Shown here: piece after piece, positions 7,187 to 14,279 of the stretch | Position numbering within the stretch: the first letter of the stretch is position 1 | Layout of the letters: every line of letters begins with the position of its first letter | DNA from: JBFMAE01 sp040756085 | GTDB taxonomy: Bacteria; Desulfobacterota; BSN033; UBA1163 | Direction: 5' to 3' | DNA: 32,630 nucleotides | Assembly: GCA_040756085.1 (NCBI GenBank) | Contig: JBFMAE010000135.1 | Location: 1-32,630 of the forward strand | Position numbers and translations under genes: made by a program | The notes under the pieces: generated by a model | The model's input: the letters and a program-made list of their open reading frames with translations, nothing else | Told to the model about the DNA's origin: nothing | Databases searched by the model: none

Positions 7187-7709
7187 CCTTCTTTCCCTTT
7201 CTTCCTGATCCATATCGATAGGCAATGCCCAGCGCCTTAATGGCCATCTCAAGGTCTGAAAATACTGGGAAGCCAAGATCTTCAAGATGATAGGTCAGGT
7301 TATTGATCATCGGTGATCTTGGGCCATATATCCAGGTAGCGACAGGTTTTCGACAAACCTCCTTCAACTCTTTATAAAATGTTACATAGTTTTCTATCAA
7401 CCCTTCAACCGGCCCTGCCCAGAGGACATTGAAAAGGCAATCAATGTGATCATCCGACAGAACGGCTTTCAGAACATCCTGATAGATAGACATATAATTG
7501 CCAACGACGACCATGACCGGACCGATATCAACAATCGTCTCCCCCAGGCCAGGGAAGATCGTGTTTAACTTCGTGGTTGTTTCAGGAGATAACCTGGTTA
7601 TGGATAAGCCGTATTTTGCCCCTTCGTCTGTGGCTAAAACACCTATCCCTCCGGTAAAGCTGACGATCCCCTCTCCTCGGGGGAGAAGAGACGTTTTTAA
7701 AATTAACAA
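7161..7709 (-). pseudogene. 5'-truncated alpha subunit of ADP-forming acyl-CoA synthetase
   Basis: The frame encodes only the C-terminal part of the alpha subunit: GIVSFTGGIGVLATDEGAKYG to SPETTTKL, then MVVVGNYMSIYQDVLKAVL and the last helix AIKALGIAYRYG. A complete alpha is about 450-460 residues and starts with a CoA-binding Rossmann domain and the phosphohistidine domain; roughly the first 280 residues are absent. The only upstream initiator is a TTG at 7709 with no ribosome binding site, and the frame is closed by a TGA at 7725-7727. Homology begins right at a G/C palindrome (7668-7688), suggesting that a rearrangement at this repeat removed the 5' part. Some alpha and beta halves are fused in other bacteria, so this could also be the rest of a fused gene. 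Confidence 0.7.
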
Positions 7710-7849
7710 TTTTGTCTGATAATTTCAACATTTTCTAAAAAATACTGGCAAAATATTTTCCAAATAATATATCATTAGATATAGAGTAATAGTCTTTGGT
7801 TTAAAGGGATAGGGTGAGGATGCCAGTTTGGTTGACAGGTTATGTCATT

Positions 7850-7925
7850 CCTGCCTGCGGTAGGCAGGGGACTTTAAATCTTTAGCCTTCCCCCATTTCC
7901 CCTAAACTCTGCCTGCGGCAGGCAG
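7850..7925. repeat. two copies of the CTGCCTGCGG(T/C)AGGCAG palindrome
   Basis: Copies at 7850-7868 and 7909-7925 flank a short C-rich stretch upstream of the MFS gene. The same hairpin recurs at 21827-21845 (other loop), 22189-22205 and, degenerate, at 25611-25643 and 28197-28215, so this is a dispersed family of short palindromes. Confidence 0.75.
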
Positions 7926-7969
7926 GCAAACGGGTTTCGTGACCCTAACACAAAAATTATTTCGATAGT

Positions 7970-9289
7970 TTGATGATGACGAACCGGTCATGGGAAATTA
8001 GTATGGTGAAGGGGAAAGGCATCTTTAACTCTGGCTGGATGATCGTTGGCATCAGTTTCATCACCCTCGCCCTCGGTTATGGGATATGGTATTCCTTTTC
8101 TGTCTTTTTTGTGGCTCTTTTGAAAGAGTTTGGCTGGAGCCGCTCTATCAGTGCTGGTGCATTCTCATTTTTTATCATCATGAGCAGTTTCATCAGTCCT
8201 TTTGCAGGGAACATGGTCTATTCCATTGGACCAAAAAGGGTGATCGTCCTGGGATCGTTGATTCTGGGAGTTGGGCTCGCCCTATGCAGTTTGCCCCAGA
8301 CCTGGTGGCAATTCTATCTCTTTTTCAGTGTTATCACCGGTGTAGGATTAGGAGTCGCCGGATGGGTACCGAATATCACCATCATACAGATTTGGTTCAA
8401 AGAGAAGAGAGGGTTACCCGTCGGGATCATCTCCTCCGGAATAGGCATTGGAATTTTGGTCTGTGTTCCTTTTGCTCAATATTTGATCATCCAGGTGGGA
8501 TGGCGGGTAACTTATCAAATCATGGCTTTCTTTATCCCTCTCATCGTCATCTCCATGGCCATTCCATTCCTGAAGGAACCTCCACAACCCCTACCTTCTC
8601 ATCTTATTGAAACGGGAATTTCCGCTTTGATCATGAAAGATCCTTTGGTCGTCGATGAAGAATGGGTTTCGCAGCCCTGGACGGTCCGGCGGGTAATCCG
8701 TACGAAACCATTCTGGCTACTGGGTCTCTCCTTTTTCTTAGGAACTATGATCACTCAATCCATCTTTACACACCAGGTGGCCTTCTTCGTCGATTATCAT
8801 TTAGACCCCCTGTTTGCTTCTTATATCGCCGGTATTGTAGGCATTGTCAGTCTGGGGAGTAAAATCCTCTGGGGCGTATTATCCGATATCATCGGAAGAG
8901 AGATTACCTACACGATAGGAATTATTTTTTCTATATTCGGGATGATCATCCTTATCGTATTCAATTTCTTTCCTTCCCGGGATCTCACATACTTTTATTC
9001 CGTCTTTTTCGGTATGGGATACGCTGTGACCGCCGCCCTTCCTCCCCTCATCACGGCTGATTTTTTTGAAGGGAGGTCCTATGGAGGCATCTTTGGATCG
9101 CTCATGATCTTCGTAGGGGCAGGAGGGGCTTTCGGAGCTTGGTTCGCTGGTTTCATTTATGACCAGGTAGGAAGTTATGTCCCTGTTTTTATCATGATGG
9201 CAGTCAGTGCCTTTTTTGCTTGTCTTAGTATTTGGAAAGCAGCACCCGGAAAAATCAGGAGGGTACCAGGAAAAAGAGTACCGATCTAA
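7970..9289 (+). CDS. MFS transporter, monocarboxylate/oxalate-formate antiporter-like
   Basis: A 439-residue polytopic protein with about 12 hydrophobic segments in two halves joined by a central hydrophilic loop (about residues 205-245), the standard MFS layout. The N-terminal pattern LALGYGIWYSFSVFFVALLKEFGWSRS and the loop NITIIQIWFKEKRGLPVGI carry the features of the oxalate/formate antiporter and monocarboxylate porter branch. Loop 8-9 GVLSDIIGR is the second-half signature. It should move an organic acid across the inner membrane. The acyl-CoA-ligase-like gene downstream on the same strand suggests uptake followed by CoA activation. The first ATG (7970) has no ribosome binding site; the ATG at 8003, preceded by GGGAAA, is an alternative that loses no membrane segment. 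Confidence 0.85.
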   Translation: MMMTNRSWEISMVKGKGIFNSGWMIVGISFITLALGYGIWYSFSVFFVALLKEFGWSRSISAGAFSFFIIMSSFISPFAGNMVYSIGPKRVIVLGSLILGVGLALCSLPQTWWQFYLFFSVITGVGLGVAGWVPNITIIQIWFKEKRGLPVGIISSGIGIGILVCVPFAQYLIIQVGWRVTYQIMAFFIPLIVISMAIPFLKEPPQPLPSHLIETGISALIMKDPLVVDEEWVSQPWTVRRVIRTKPFWLLGLSFFLGTMITQSIFTHQVAFFVDYHLDPLFASYIAGIVGIVSLGSKILWGVLSDIIGREITYTIGIIFSIFGMIILIVFNFFPSRDLTYFYSVFFGMGYAVTAALPPLITADFFEGRSYGGIFGSLMIFVGAGGAFGAWFAGFIYDQVGSYVPVFIMMAVSAFFACLSIWKAAPGKIRRVPGKRVPI

Positions 9290-9441
9290 AGCTTGCTTTC
9301 ATTGTAAATCAAAACTTGTCCTTTCTGGTTCAAAAATTTAATTTGAAGTCGTTTCGCTTTGTTGAGAATGGTAAACGAAAACATCTTCATTTACACTCTG
9401 AGTAATTTTTTAGATTTTCCAGATTCTTCCATAATTGTACC

Positions 9442-9469
9442 TTGACAAATTAACCGTCTTTAGTATCAA
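9442..9469 (+). promoter_or_regulatory. possible promoter of the acyl-CoA-ligase-like gene
   Basis: A perfect TTGACA (9442-9447) is followed after 16 nt by TATCAA (9464-9469). The -10 is only moderate. It lies in the 225-nt gap before the ligase gene, which would then also be transcribed independently of the transporter. Confidence 0.4.
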
Positions 9470-9514
9470 AATATGAACCAATAGAGAGAAAAGAATTTAC
9501 GAAAGGAGAAGAAG

Positions 9515-10786
9515 ATGTCTCGGAAAAGAGAGATGGAAAAGGTGTCCTTATCACAGTTAAAGAAGATTCAGGAAACAAAAATCCGGCATCTGGTCAGATG
9601 GGCTTATGAGAGAACAGAACTCTACCGCCGAAAATGGGACGAGATCGGATTAAAACCAAAGGATGTCAGAAAAATGGAGGATTTAAAGAAGGCACCTCTC
9701 ACACGATATTTGGAGGATTTTGTTAAGACTCCTACTCCAGATAAATTGGCCGTGCCCATGAAGGAAGTAAAAGAGGTGAGCTCCACCTCGGGTACTCTTT
9801 CGGGGTTCACCCAGCCCTTCATGCTTACGAAGAAGGAGGCAAAGGCCTACTATCGGACTGAGGCCCGGGTGAGGGCGATTTGCGGGGTGACCCCCTTGGA
9901 TGTTGTTCAAGTGCTTACCGGTTTTGAGTGTTGCAGGAATGGATATTATACTCTAGGCTCAATGGTTTTGATGGATCATGCTGGAAGAAGAAATATCGAT
10001 CATCAAATCCGTCTGACACAGGTGATGGGTGTGACGGTGTTAGAGCATCTCCCCAGTCATGTCCTTCTCTATTTTGAAAGGGCAAAGCAGTTGGGGATTG
10101 ATATCCGTCAAACCAAACTGAGAATGGTCGTGGGTGTGGGTGAAGGATGGGCAGAGGCTTATAAAGGAAAAGTGGAGAAAGAGTATGGGGTTCCATTTCG
10201 GAGTGCTTACGGGCTTGTGGAAACGAGTGTCGTTGCAGGGGAATGTGGGGAAGGAGGAGGGATGCACATGGTGATGGATAATTTTATCATCGAAGTGATT
10301 GACCCTGAGACCGGAGAGAACCTGATGCCTGGAGAGGAAGGAGAACTGGTGATCACTCCCCTGAATAATATCGCCATGCCTCTTCTCCGATATCGAACAG
10401 GGGATGTGGGATCGCTTATCCCTTATGAACCCTGCAAATGTGGAAATACCCATCAAAAGATTTCCATTGTAAGGGGAAGGATCTCTCAATTCATCAAAGT
10501 GAATGGAAAACGAATCCTTCCCATGGATATTGAAGAGGTGGTCGCCCTCACGCCTGGGCTTGGAGATGAGTATCAGATCATTTTGGATCGTCCAGGGGAG
10601 CTCAGCCGGCTAAAGGTAAAAGCAGAAATTCGTCCTGAGAGTCGAAATCCTGAGGCTGTGAAGAAAAAATTAGAAGAGACTATCCTGAAGGATTTGGGTC
10701 TCGATAGCGAAGTTGAATTGGTTCCCATAGGTTCTTTAGGTCGTTCTCTCTTTAAGGCCCAGAGGGTGATCAAGACTTATACATAA
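9515..10786 (+). CDS. phenylacetate-CoA ligase-like (AMP-forming) enzyme
   Basis: This 423-residue member of the PaaK branch of adenylate-forming enzymes activates a carboxylic acid via an acyl-AMP to the CoA thioester. Visible motifs are the phosphate loop SSTSGTLSG (residues 89-97), the adenine-binding segment AYGLVET (about 229-235), LLRYRTGDVG (about 290-299), the CxC pair in PCKCGNTHQKI, and the C-terminal hinge GRISQFIKVNGKRILP. Length and order match PaaK (about 430 residues). The P-loop is unusual in having TLSGF where TTGKP is common. The start has AAAGGAG. Phenylacetate itself is not proven: these paralogs in anaerobes act on varied aromatic or aliphatic acids, and the transporter upstream is the best hint. 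Confidence 0.85.
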   Translation: MSRKREMEKVSLSQLKKIQETKIRHLVRWAYERTELYRRKWDEIGLKPKDVRKMEDLKKAPLTRYLEDFVKTPTPDKLAVPMKEVKEVSSTSGTLSGFTQPFMLTKKEAKAYYRTEARVRAICGVTPLDVVQVLTGFECCRNGYYTLGSMVLMDHAGRRNIDHQIRLTQVMGVTVLEHLPSHVLLYFERAKQLGIDIRQTKLRMVVGVGEGWAEAYKGKVEKEYGVPFRSAYGLVETSVVAGECGEGGGMHMVMDNFIIEVIDPETGENLMPGEEGELVITPLNNIAMPLLRYRTGDVGSLIPYEPCKCGNTHQKISIVRGRISQFIKVNGKRILPMDIEEVVALTPGLGDEYQIILDRPGELSRLKVKAEIRPESRNPEAVKKKLEETILKDLGLDSEVELVPIGSLGRSLFKAQRVIKTYT

Positions 10787-10800
10787 GATAGTCTAATCTG

Positions 10801-11772
10801 CTAATCGATCATTCTCACTTCGAGGAATAAGTCTCCTCGATGGCCATCGCGATCCAACTGACCTAAGCCCTTCAATCTCAAGCGCGTTCCTTCCTCAACC
10901 CCGGGGGGAACCGTAACAATGAGGGTTCTCTTTCTCAATCCCTGCGGGATGGAAATCAGTTTCCGGGTGCCATAATGGGCTTCTCTCGGAGTGATTCGGA
11001 TCACTCCATAAAGATCCAACTCATCAGGAAGATACTGAGGAGAGATGGATTGAATCCGAGGTGTTCTTTGCCTTTCCGTATAATGGCGGAGGCTTCCATC
11101 CAAGCCGATCCGGGGAATCACATCAAATATTTTTATCAAAATGAGACCAACAATGAAGCCACCGATATGGGCCCAGAAGGCAATTCCTCCCACATTGCTC
11201 GGGGTGAGGCCTGCAGAAAATAGCTGAATAAGAAACCAGTATCCGAGAAAGATGAAAGCCGGGAGCTCAACAAATTGGAAAAAGAAAAAGATCGGTATCA
11301 GGGTCAGGATCCTTGCACGGGGATGGAGGAAGAGATAAGCTCCCATGACACCGGCAATTGCGCCGCTCGCCCCAATGGTGGGGATTTTGGAATTCCAGTT
11401 TGTGACGAGGTGAATGAGGCCGGCCCCCACACCGCAGAGGAGATAGAAAAGAATATACCGGATGTGTCCGAGTCTGTCTTCGATGTTATCTCCGAAGATA
11501 TAGAGAAACCACATGTTTCCGAGAATGTGAAGGAATCCACCGTGAAGAAACATCGAGGTCAAAAAGGGGATCATTTGCTGGACTATTGTAAATTGGACAG
11601 AGATCTCCGGGTTGGAATATCGGAAAGGAACAATTCCGTAGAGGAAAAACGCCTCCATTAGATGGGGACCCTGGGTGAGCTCCCACAGAAAGGCAAGGAT
11701 ATTGAGGCCGATGATAAGGGTGTTGACCACCGGAAAATGATCAGAACGAATTGTATCTCGAATTGGGATCAT
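10801..11772 (-). CDS. rhomboid intramembrane serine protease with DnaJ-C-like tail
   Basis: The N-terminal 220 residues are a rhomboid protease: six or so hydrophobic segments, the HGGFLHILGNMWFLY segment, the nucleophile in GASGAIAG (Ser136) and the catalytic histidine in AHIGGF (His202). Residues 255-323 are not part of the usual rhomboid core; they read like the C-terminal substrate-binding module of DnaJ/CbpA (LISIPQGLRKRTLIVTVPPG, then EGTRLRLKGLG and GDLFLEVRM). This suggests a membrane protease with a cytoplasmic substrate- or chaperone-binding module. Length (323) exceeds simple bacterial rhomboids (about 200-280), consistent with a fusion. The ribosome binding site is weak (GTGAG). 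It converges with the ligase gene, only 14 nt apart. Confidence 0.85.
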   Translation of the reverse strand: MIPIRDTIRSDHFPVVNTLIIGLNILAFLWELTQGPHLMEAFFLYGIVPFRYSNPEISVQFTIVQQMIPFLTSMFLHGGFLHILGNMWFLYIFGDNIEDRLGHIRYILFYLLCGVGAGLIHLVTNWNSKIPTIGASGAIAGVMGAYLFLHPRARILTLIPIFFFFQFVELPAFIFLGYWFLIQLFSAGLTPSNVGGIAFWAHIGGFIVGLILIKIFDVIPRIGLDGSLRHYTERQRTPRIQSISPQYLPDELDLYGVIRITPREAHYGTRKLISIPQGLRKRTLIVTVPPGVEEGTRLRLKGLGQLDRDGHRGDLFLEVRMID

Positions 11773-12224
11773 GGTATCTCACTATTAAATATAATTTGTC
11801 TCGGTTTTGAATACAAGAAGGTTTCGCAATTCCTTAGAAAATAAATTATCCAATATCCATCACAAAATGCCTGGCTGTCGGCAGATAGGTAGGGGGTTGA
11901 TTTATCAAATCCGCCATGTACTTTCAAATCCCCCCATCCCCTCTTTGCTAAGGGGGTGCAGCCGTCCATAGACCGCCTGAGAGGGTAGGGGAGACTTTAG
12001 CCTCCCTGGCTTAACCTCTCCCCATTGATGGGGGAGGGGGGGCCCTGCACCACATTGGGTGCAGGGCAAAGCCCTGAACCTCACATGGTTCAGGGGTGGG
12101 TAGTAGGGGGGGAGAAGTTGGCCTTATTTAAACTTGATTTACTCTTTGCTTTTTAGTAAGTTTTAGGTTAAATAGTTTCGGTTTTGTCAGTCCAACGTAA
12201 AGGTTCTCTTTAACCTTTCTAAGC
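11773..12224. repeat. gene-free stretch packed with GC hairpins
   Basis: No gene is seen. Several palindromes occur: CCCCC...AGGGGG around 11935-11957, CCTCTCCCC (12015-12023) against the G-run 12030-12039, and two tandem 9- to 10-bp perfect hairpins at 12042-12067 and 12072-12095. The right end, just upstream of the tRNA, is AT-rich and may hold the tRNA promoter. Confidence 0.6.
12042..12095. repeat. tandem perfect hairpins
   Basis: GCCCTGCACC (12042-12051) pairs with GGTGCAGGGC (12058-12067); four bases later CCCTGAACC (12072-12080) pairs with GGTTCAGGG (12087-12095). Both loops are 6 nt and both stems begin CCCTG and end ACC, as if one hairpin had been duplicated and then changed in a compensatory way. 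Confidence 0.75.
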
Positions 12225-12300
12225 GGTCCCATCGTCTAGTGGCCTAGGACACCGGCCTCTCACGTCGGTAACACGGGTTCGAACCCCGTTGGGACCACCA
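12225..12300 (+). tRNA. tRNA-Glu (CTC)
   Basis: A full cloverleaf is visible: acceptor GGTCCCA / TGGGACC (12225-12231 / 12290-12296), a D-arm containing CTAGTGGCCTAG, anticodon stem CCGGC/GTCGG with loop CTCTCAC giving anticodon CTC (glutamate, codon GAG), T-arm CGGGTTCGAACCCCG, and discriminator A followed by an encoded CCA (12298-12300). A short T-run follows at 12304-12310. The gene stands alone, with a RAYT element starting 18 nt downstream. Confidence 0.96.
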
Positions 12301-12317
12301 ACCTTTTTTTAGTCATA

Positions 12318-13360
12318 AGGTGTCAGGCAATCGAAATAAAGTAATTGACTTGTCGTGTCTTTTTATGATAGACGGTTTTCATGGGTCGTAAGCCACGTAT
12401 ACATTTTCCAGGAGCTTTATATCACGTTATTTCAAGAGGAAATCAAAGACAAGATTTGTATCCTGCCGAAAAAGACTTCAAGACATTCCTTTCCTATCTT
12501 TCTGAGTACAGAGACAGATACGATTTTCATCTTTATGCTTATGCCCTTATGAGGAATCACTTTCATCTTCTACTGGAGGTGGGAAAGATCCCTTTGAGTA
12601 AAATTATGCAACCCCTTTTGTATCGGTATACGCGTTATTTCAACAGGCGATATGGGAAGACAGGGCATCTTTTTCAAGGTCGTTACAGGGCTATCATATG
12701 CGATAAGGATTCATATCTATTGGAGTTAGTCAGATATATTCATCTTAATCCGGTACGGGCGAAGGTGGTAAGAGATCCCGAAAAATATCTGTGGACAGGC
12801 CACTTGGGCTATCTCGGGAAGATGAAGGATAGTCTTATGGAAGAAGATTTCCTACTGGGTCAATTTGGAGAGTATAAATCTATTGCGAGGCAGAAGTACC
12901 AGCAATTTGTTTTGGAGAGACTTGATGGGGGGCATGAGGATAAATATTATGAAGTAAAGGATCAGCGTTACCTCGGAGAAGATAGTTTTATTGATCGTAT
13001 CAAAAGCAAGAAGGGAGAGGCCGAAAACGCGGTTTTTGATATTCCGATAGAAGTCATTGCACAAGAGGTGAGTAGGGTAGTGGGGATCACAAAAGAAATT
13101 CTATACAGTTCGACGCGGAATCGTGAGGGAGCTTGGGGGAGGAGCATAGTTGCTTATTTGGCAAGAGTCCTATCGGAAAACAAGGTTAAAGATACGGCCT
13201 GGCATTTTGGACGGAGTCCGATGGTAATCAGCCAGGGAATCATTAGAATTGAAAGAGAGATGGGTAAGGACAAGGGGCTTTATAAGTTAATTGAGAAGTT
13301 GAAGGGGGAGCTGATAAAGAAGGCTAGGAGGAAATACTTTATTACAATTGCCTGACACCT
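12318..13360 (+). mobile_element. RAYT-type (IS200-like Y1) element with 14-bp terminal inverted repeats
   Basis: AGGTGTCAGGCAAT (12318-12331) is repeated exactly in inverted orientation at 13347-13360 on either side of a Y1 transposase gene, giving a 1043-bp unit. The right repeat contains the transposase stop codon. The outer ends lie 18 nt from the tRNA-Glu 3' end and 10 nt from the stop codon of the convergent nuclease gene, so the unit fills the whole gap between two host genes. Confidence 0.8.
12381..13355 (+). CDS. REP-associated tyrosine (Y1/HUH) transposase
   Basis: The N-terminal half is a complete Y1 transposase domain: IHFPGALYHVISRGNQRQ, the metal-binding HUH pair in MRNHFHLLLEV, and the catalytic tyrosine region LVRYIHLNPVRAKVV, which is diagnostic of TnpA-REP (RAYT) proteins. 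The C-terminal part (about residues 205-310) contains helices (VVGITKEILY, GRSPMVISQGIIRIE) resembling a DnaA-type or HTH DNA-binding domain found in the longer members. At 324 residues the gene is intact and could be active; it nicks single-stranded DNA at hairpin-containing ends. No accessory gene is present. The exact inverted repeats around it suggest recent or maintained mobility. Confidence 0.93.
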   Translation: MGRKPRIHFPGALYHVISRGNQRQDLYPAEKDFKTFLSYLSEYRDRYDFHLYAYALMRNHFHLLLEVGKIPLSKIMQPLLYRYTRYFNRRYGKTGHLFQGRYRAIICDKDSYLLELVRYIHLNPVRAKVVRDPEKYLWTGHLGYLGKMKDSLMEEDFLLGQFGEYKSIARQKYQQFVLERLDGGHEDKYYEVKDQRYLGEDSFIDRIKSKKGEAENAVFDIPIEVIAQEVSRVVGITKEILYSSTRNREGAWGRSIVAYLARVLSENKVKDTAWHFGRSPMVISQGIIRIEREMGKDKGLYKLIEKLKGELIKKARRKYFITIA

Positions 13361-13370
13361 ATTATTGGTT

Positions 13371-14279
13371 CTATGCCTTGCAAACTTTTCTAAAATTACA
13401 TCTGAGGGTTACTGATTCATCCTTTACCTTGCTGAACCGTTCTTCCTGCATTGGGATGTTATTACCGGCATCTATTAAAAGAGATTGCATATCCTTAATG
13501 CTTCCCCTGATGTATCCCTTGATATCTTCAACCTCACCACGAGTTATTGGAAACCAATTAGACTTGTCAAAAGAGAGATTATACTCGATGATCGTGAGTG
13601 ATTCGGGATGAATGTGCCATTTTTCCATAGCATAAAGTGCATAACAGCATAGTTGGATGGTAAGATCTTCAGAGAGGCTCTTTCCTGTCTTCCAGTCATA
13701 GATGTAAACTTCATCTCCTTCCCTTATCGCACAGTCGATGGCTAAGTTGATTCTGATATGATCCAGATGGAAATAGGAAAATTCCTCAACTTCAAGCCAC
13801 CCATCTCTCGGATGGGATTTTAAGCCGTCATAGATATCAGAGGCATAAAAGTTTCTCAGACAAGTCTCCACATTATTTGCTACTTCTTTCCACTGATCGT
13901 CGGTCAATTCTATTTCATATTCATGCTCAAAGAGGGCACAGCTCCTGGGGTTTTTCCAATAATTTTTCGATTTTGAAGATCGAAACTCAGCTCTCATCTG
14001 ATCAAGGGTGATCGAAACAATTTCATCTACAGAAAGAACTTTAATTCCTCTTCTAATATTATTTAGACTTCTCTGGATACACTCATGGACTTTTTCTCCC
14101 GCCCAGATATGTCGGTTTTTGAGGTTCTTCAAGATATATATCTGGCGGGTTCTGGGAGGAGCATCCTCAAACCAGCCGTTCCAGTAACCATAATAGGCGA
14201 ACCAGTATTGTCTGGGGCAGGTTTTAAAGACCTCGTCCCTGGTTTTTGACCAGGAGAATTCGTTTTTTAGTTCTGTCAT
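13371..14279 (-). CDS. RecB-like PD-(D/E)XK nuclease
   Basis: The protein starts with the RecB/Cas4-family pattern FSWSKTRDEVFKTCPRQYWFAYY (Cys21), has a helix with His66 (GEKVHECIQ), and carries the core nuclease motif: Asp182 in LAIDCAI, Asp195 and Lys197 in YDWKTGK, and the QLCCYALY helix (Gln209, Tyr213). It should be a metal-dependent DNA nuclease. The C-terminus LRCNFRKVC keeps two cysteines of the iron-sulfur cluster seen in Cas4/AddB-like members, but the first of the usual three is replaced, so a cluster is doubtful. The ATG at 14279 overlaps the recD2 stop as TGATG, i.e. translational coupling; an upstream TTG is less likely. It is probably a nuclease partner of RecD2. At 302 residues the domain stands alone. 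Confidence 0.87.
   Translation of the reverse strand: MTELKNEFSWSKTRDEVFKTCPRQYWFAYYGYWNGWFEDAPPRTRQIYILKNLKNRHIWAGEKVHECIQRSLNNIRRGIKVLSVDEIVSITLDQMRAEFRSSKSKNYWKNPRSCALFEHEYEIELTDDQWKEVANNVETCLRNFYASDIYDGLKSHPRDGWLEVEEFSYFHLDHIRINLAIDCAIREGDEVYIYDWKTGKSLSEDLTIQLCCYALYAMEKWHIHPESLTIIEYNLSFDKSNWFPITRGEVEDIKGYIRGSIKDMQSLLIDAGNNIPMQEERFSKVKDESVTLRCNFRKVCKA

Noticed and set aside
7161..7285. Programmed frameshift between the acyl-CoA synthetase alpha and beta frames
   Set aside because: The beta frame has its own ATG at 7186 with a purine-rich leader, separate subunits are normal for this family, and no slippery sequence or pseudoknot was noticed.
12042..12095. Possible CRISPR-like repeats
   Set aside because: Only two hairpins with different stem sequences and no spacers of constant length are present, so this is not a CRISPR array.
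12301..12312. T-run after tRNA-Glu as an intrinsic terminator
   Set aside because: No independent stem precedes it apart from the tRNA acceptor and T arms, so it is only mentioned with the tRNA.
12225..12360. Phage or integrative-element attachment site at tRNA-Glu
   Set aside because: No repeat of the tRNA 3' end was found further right and no integrase gene is present; the adjoining element is a RAYT unit with its own inverted ends.
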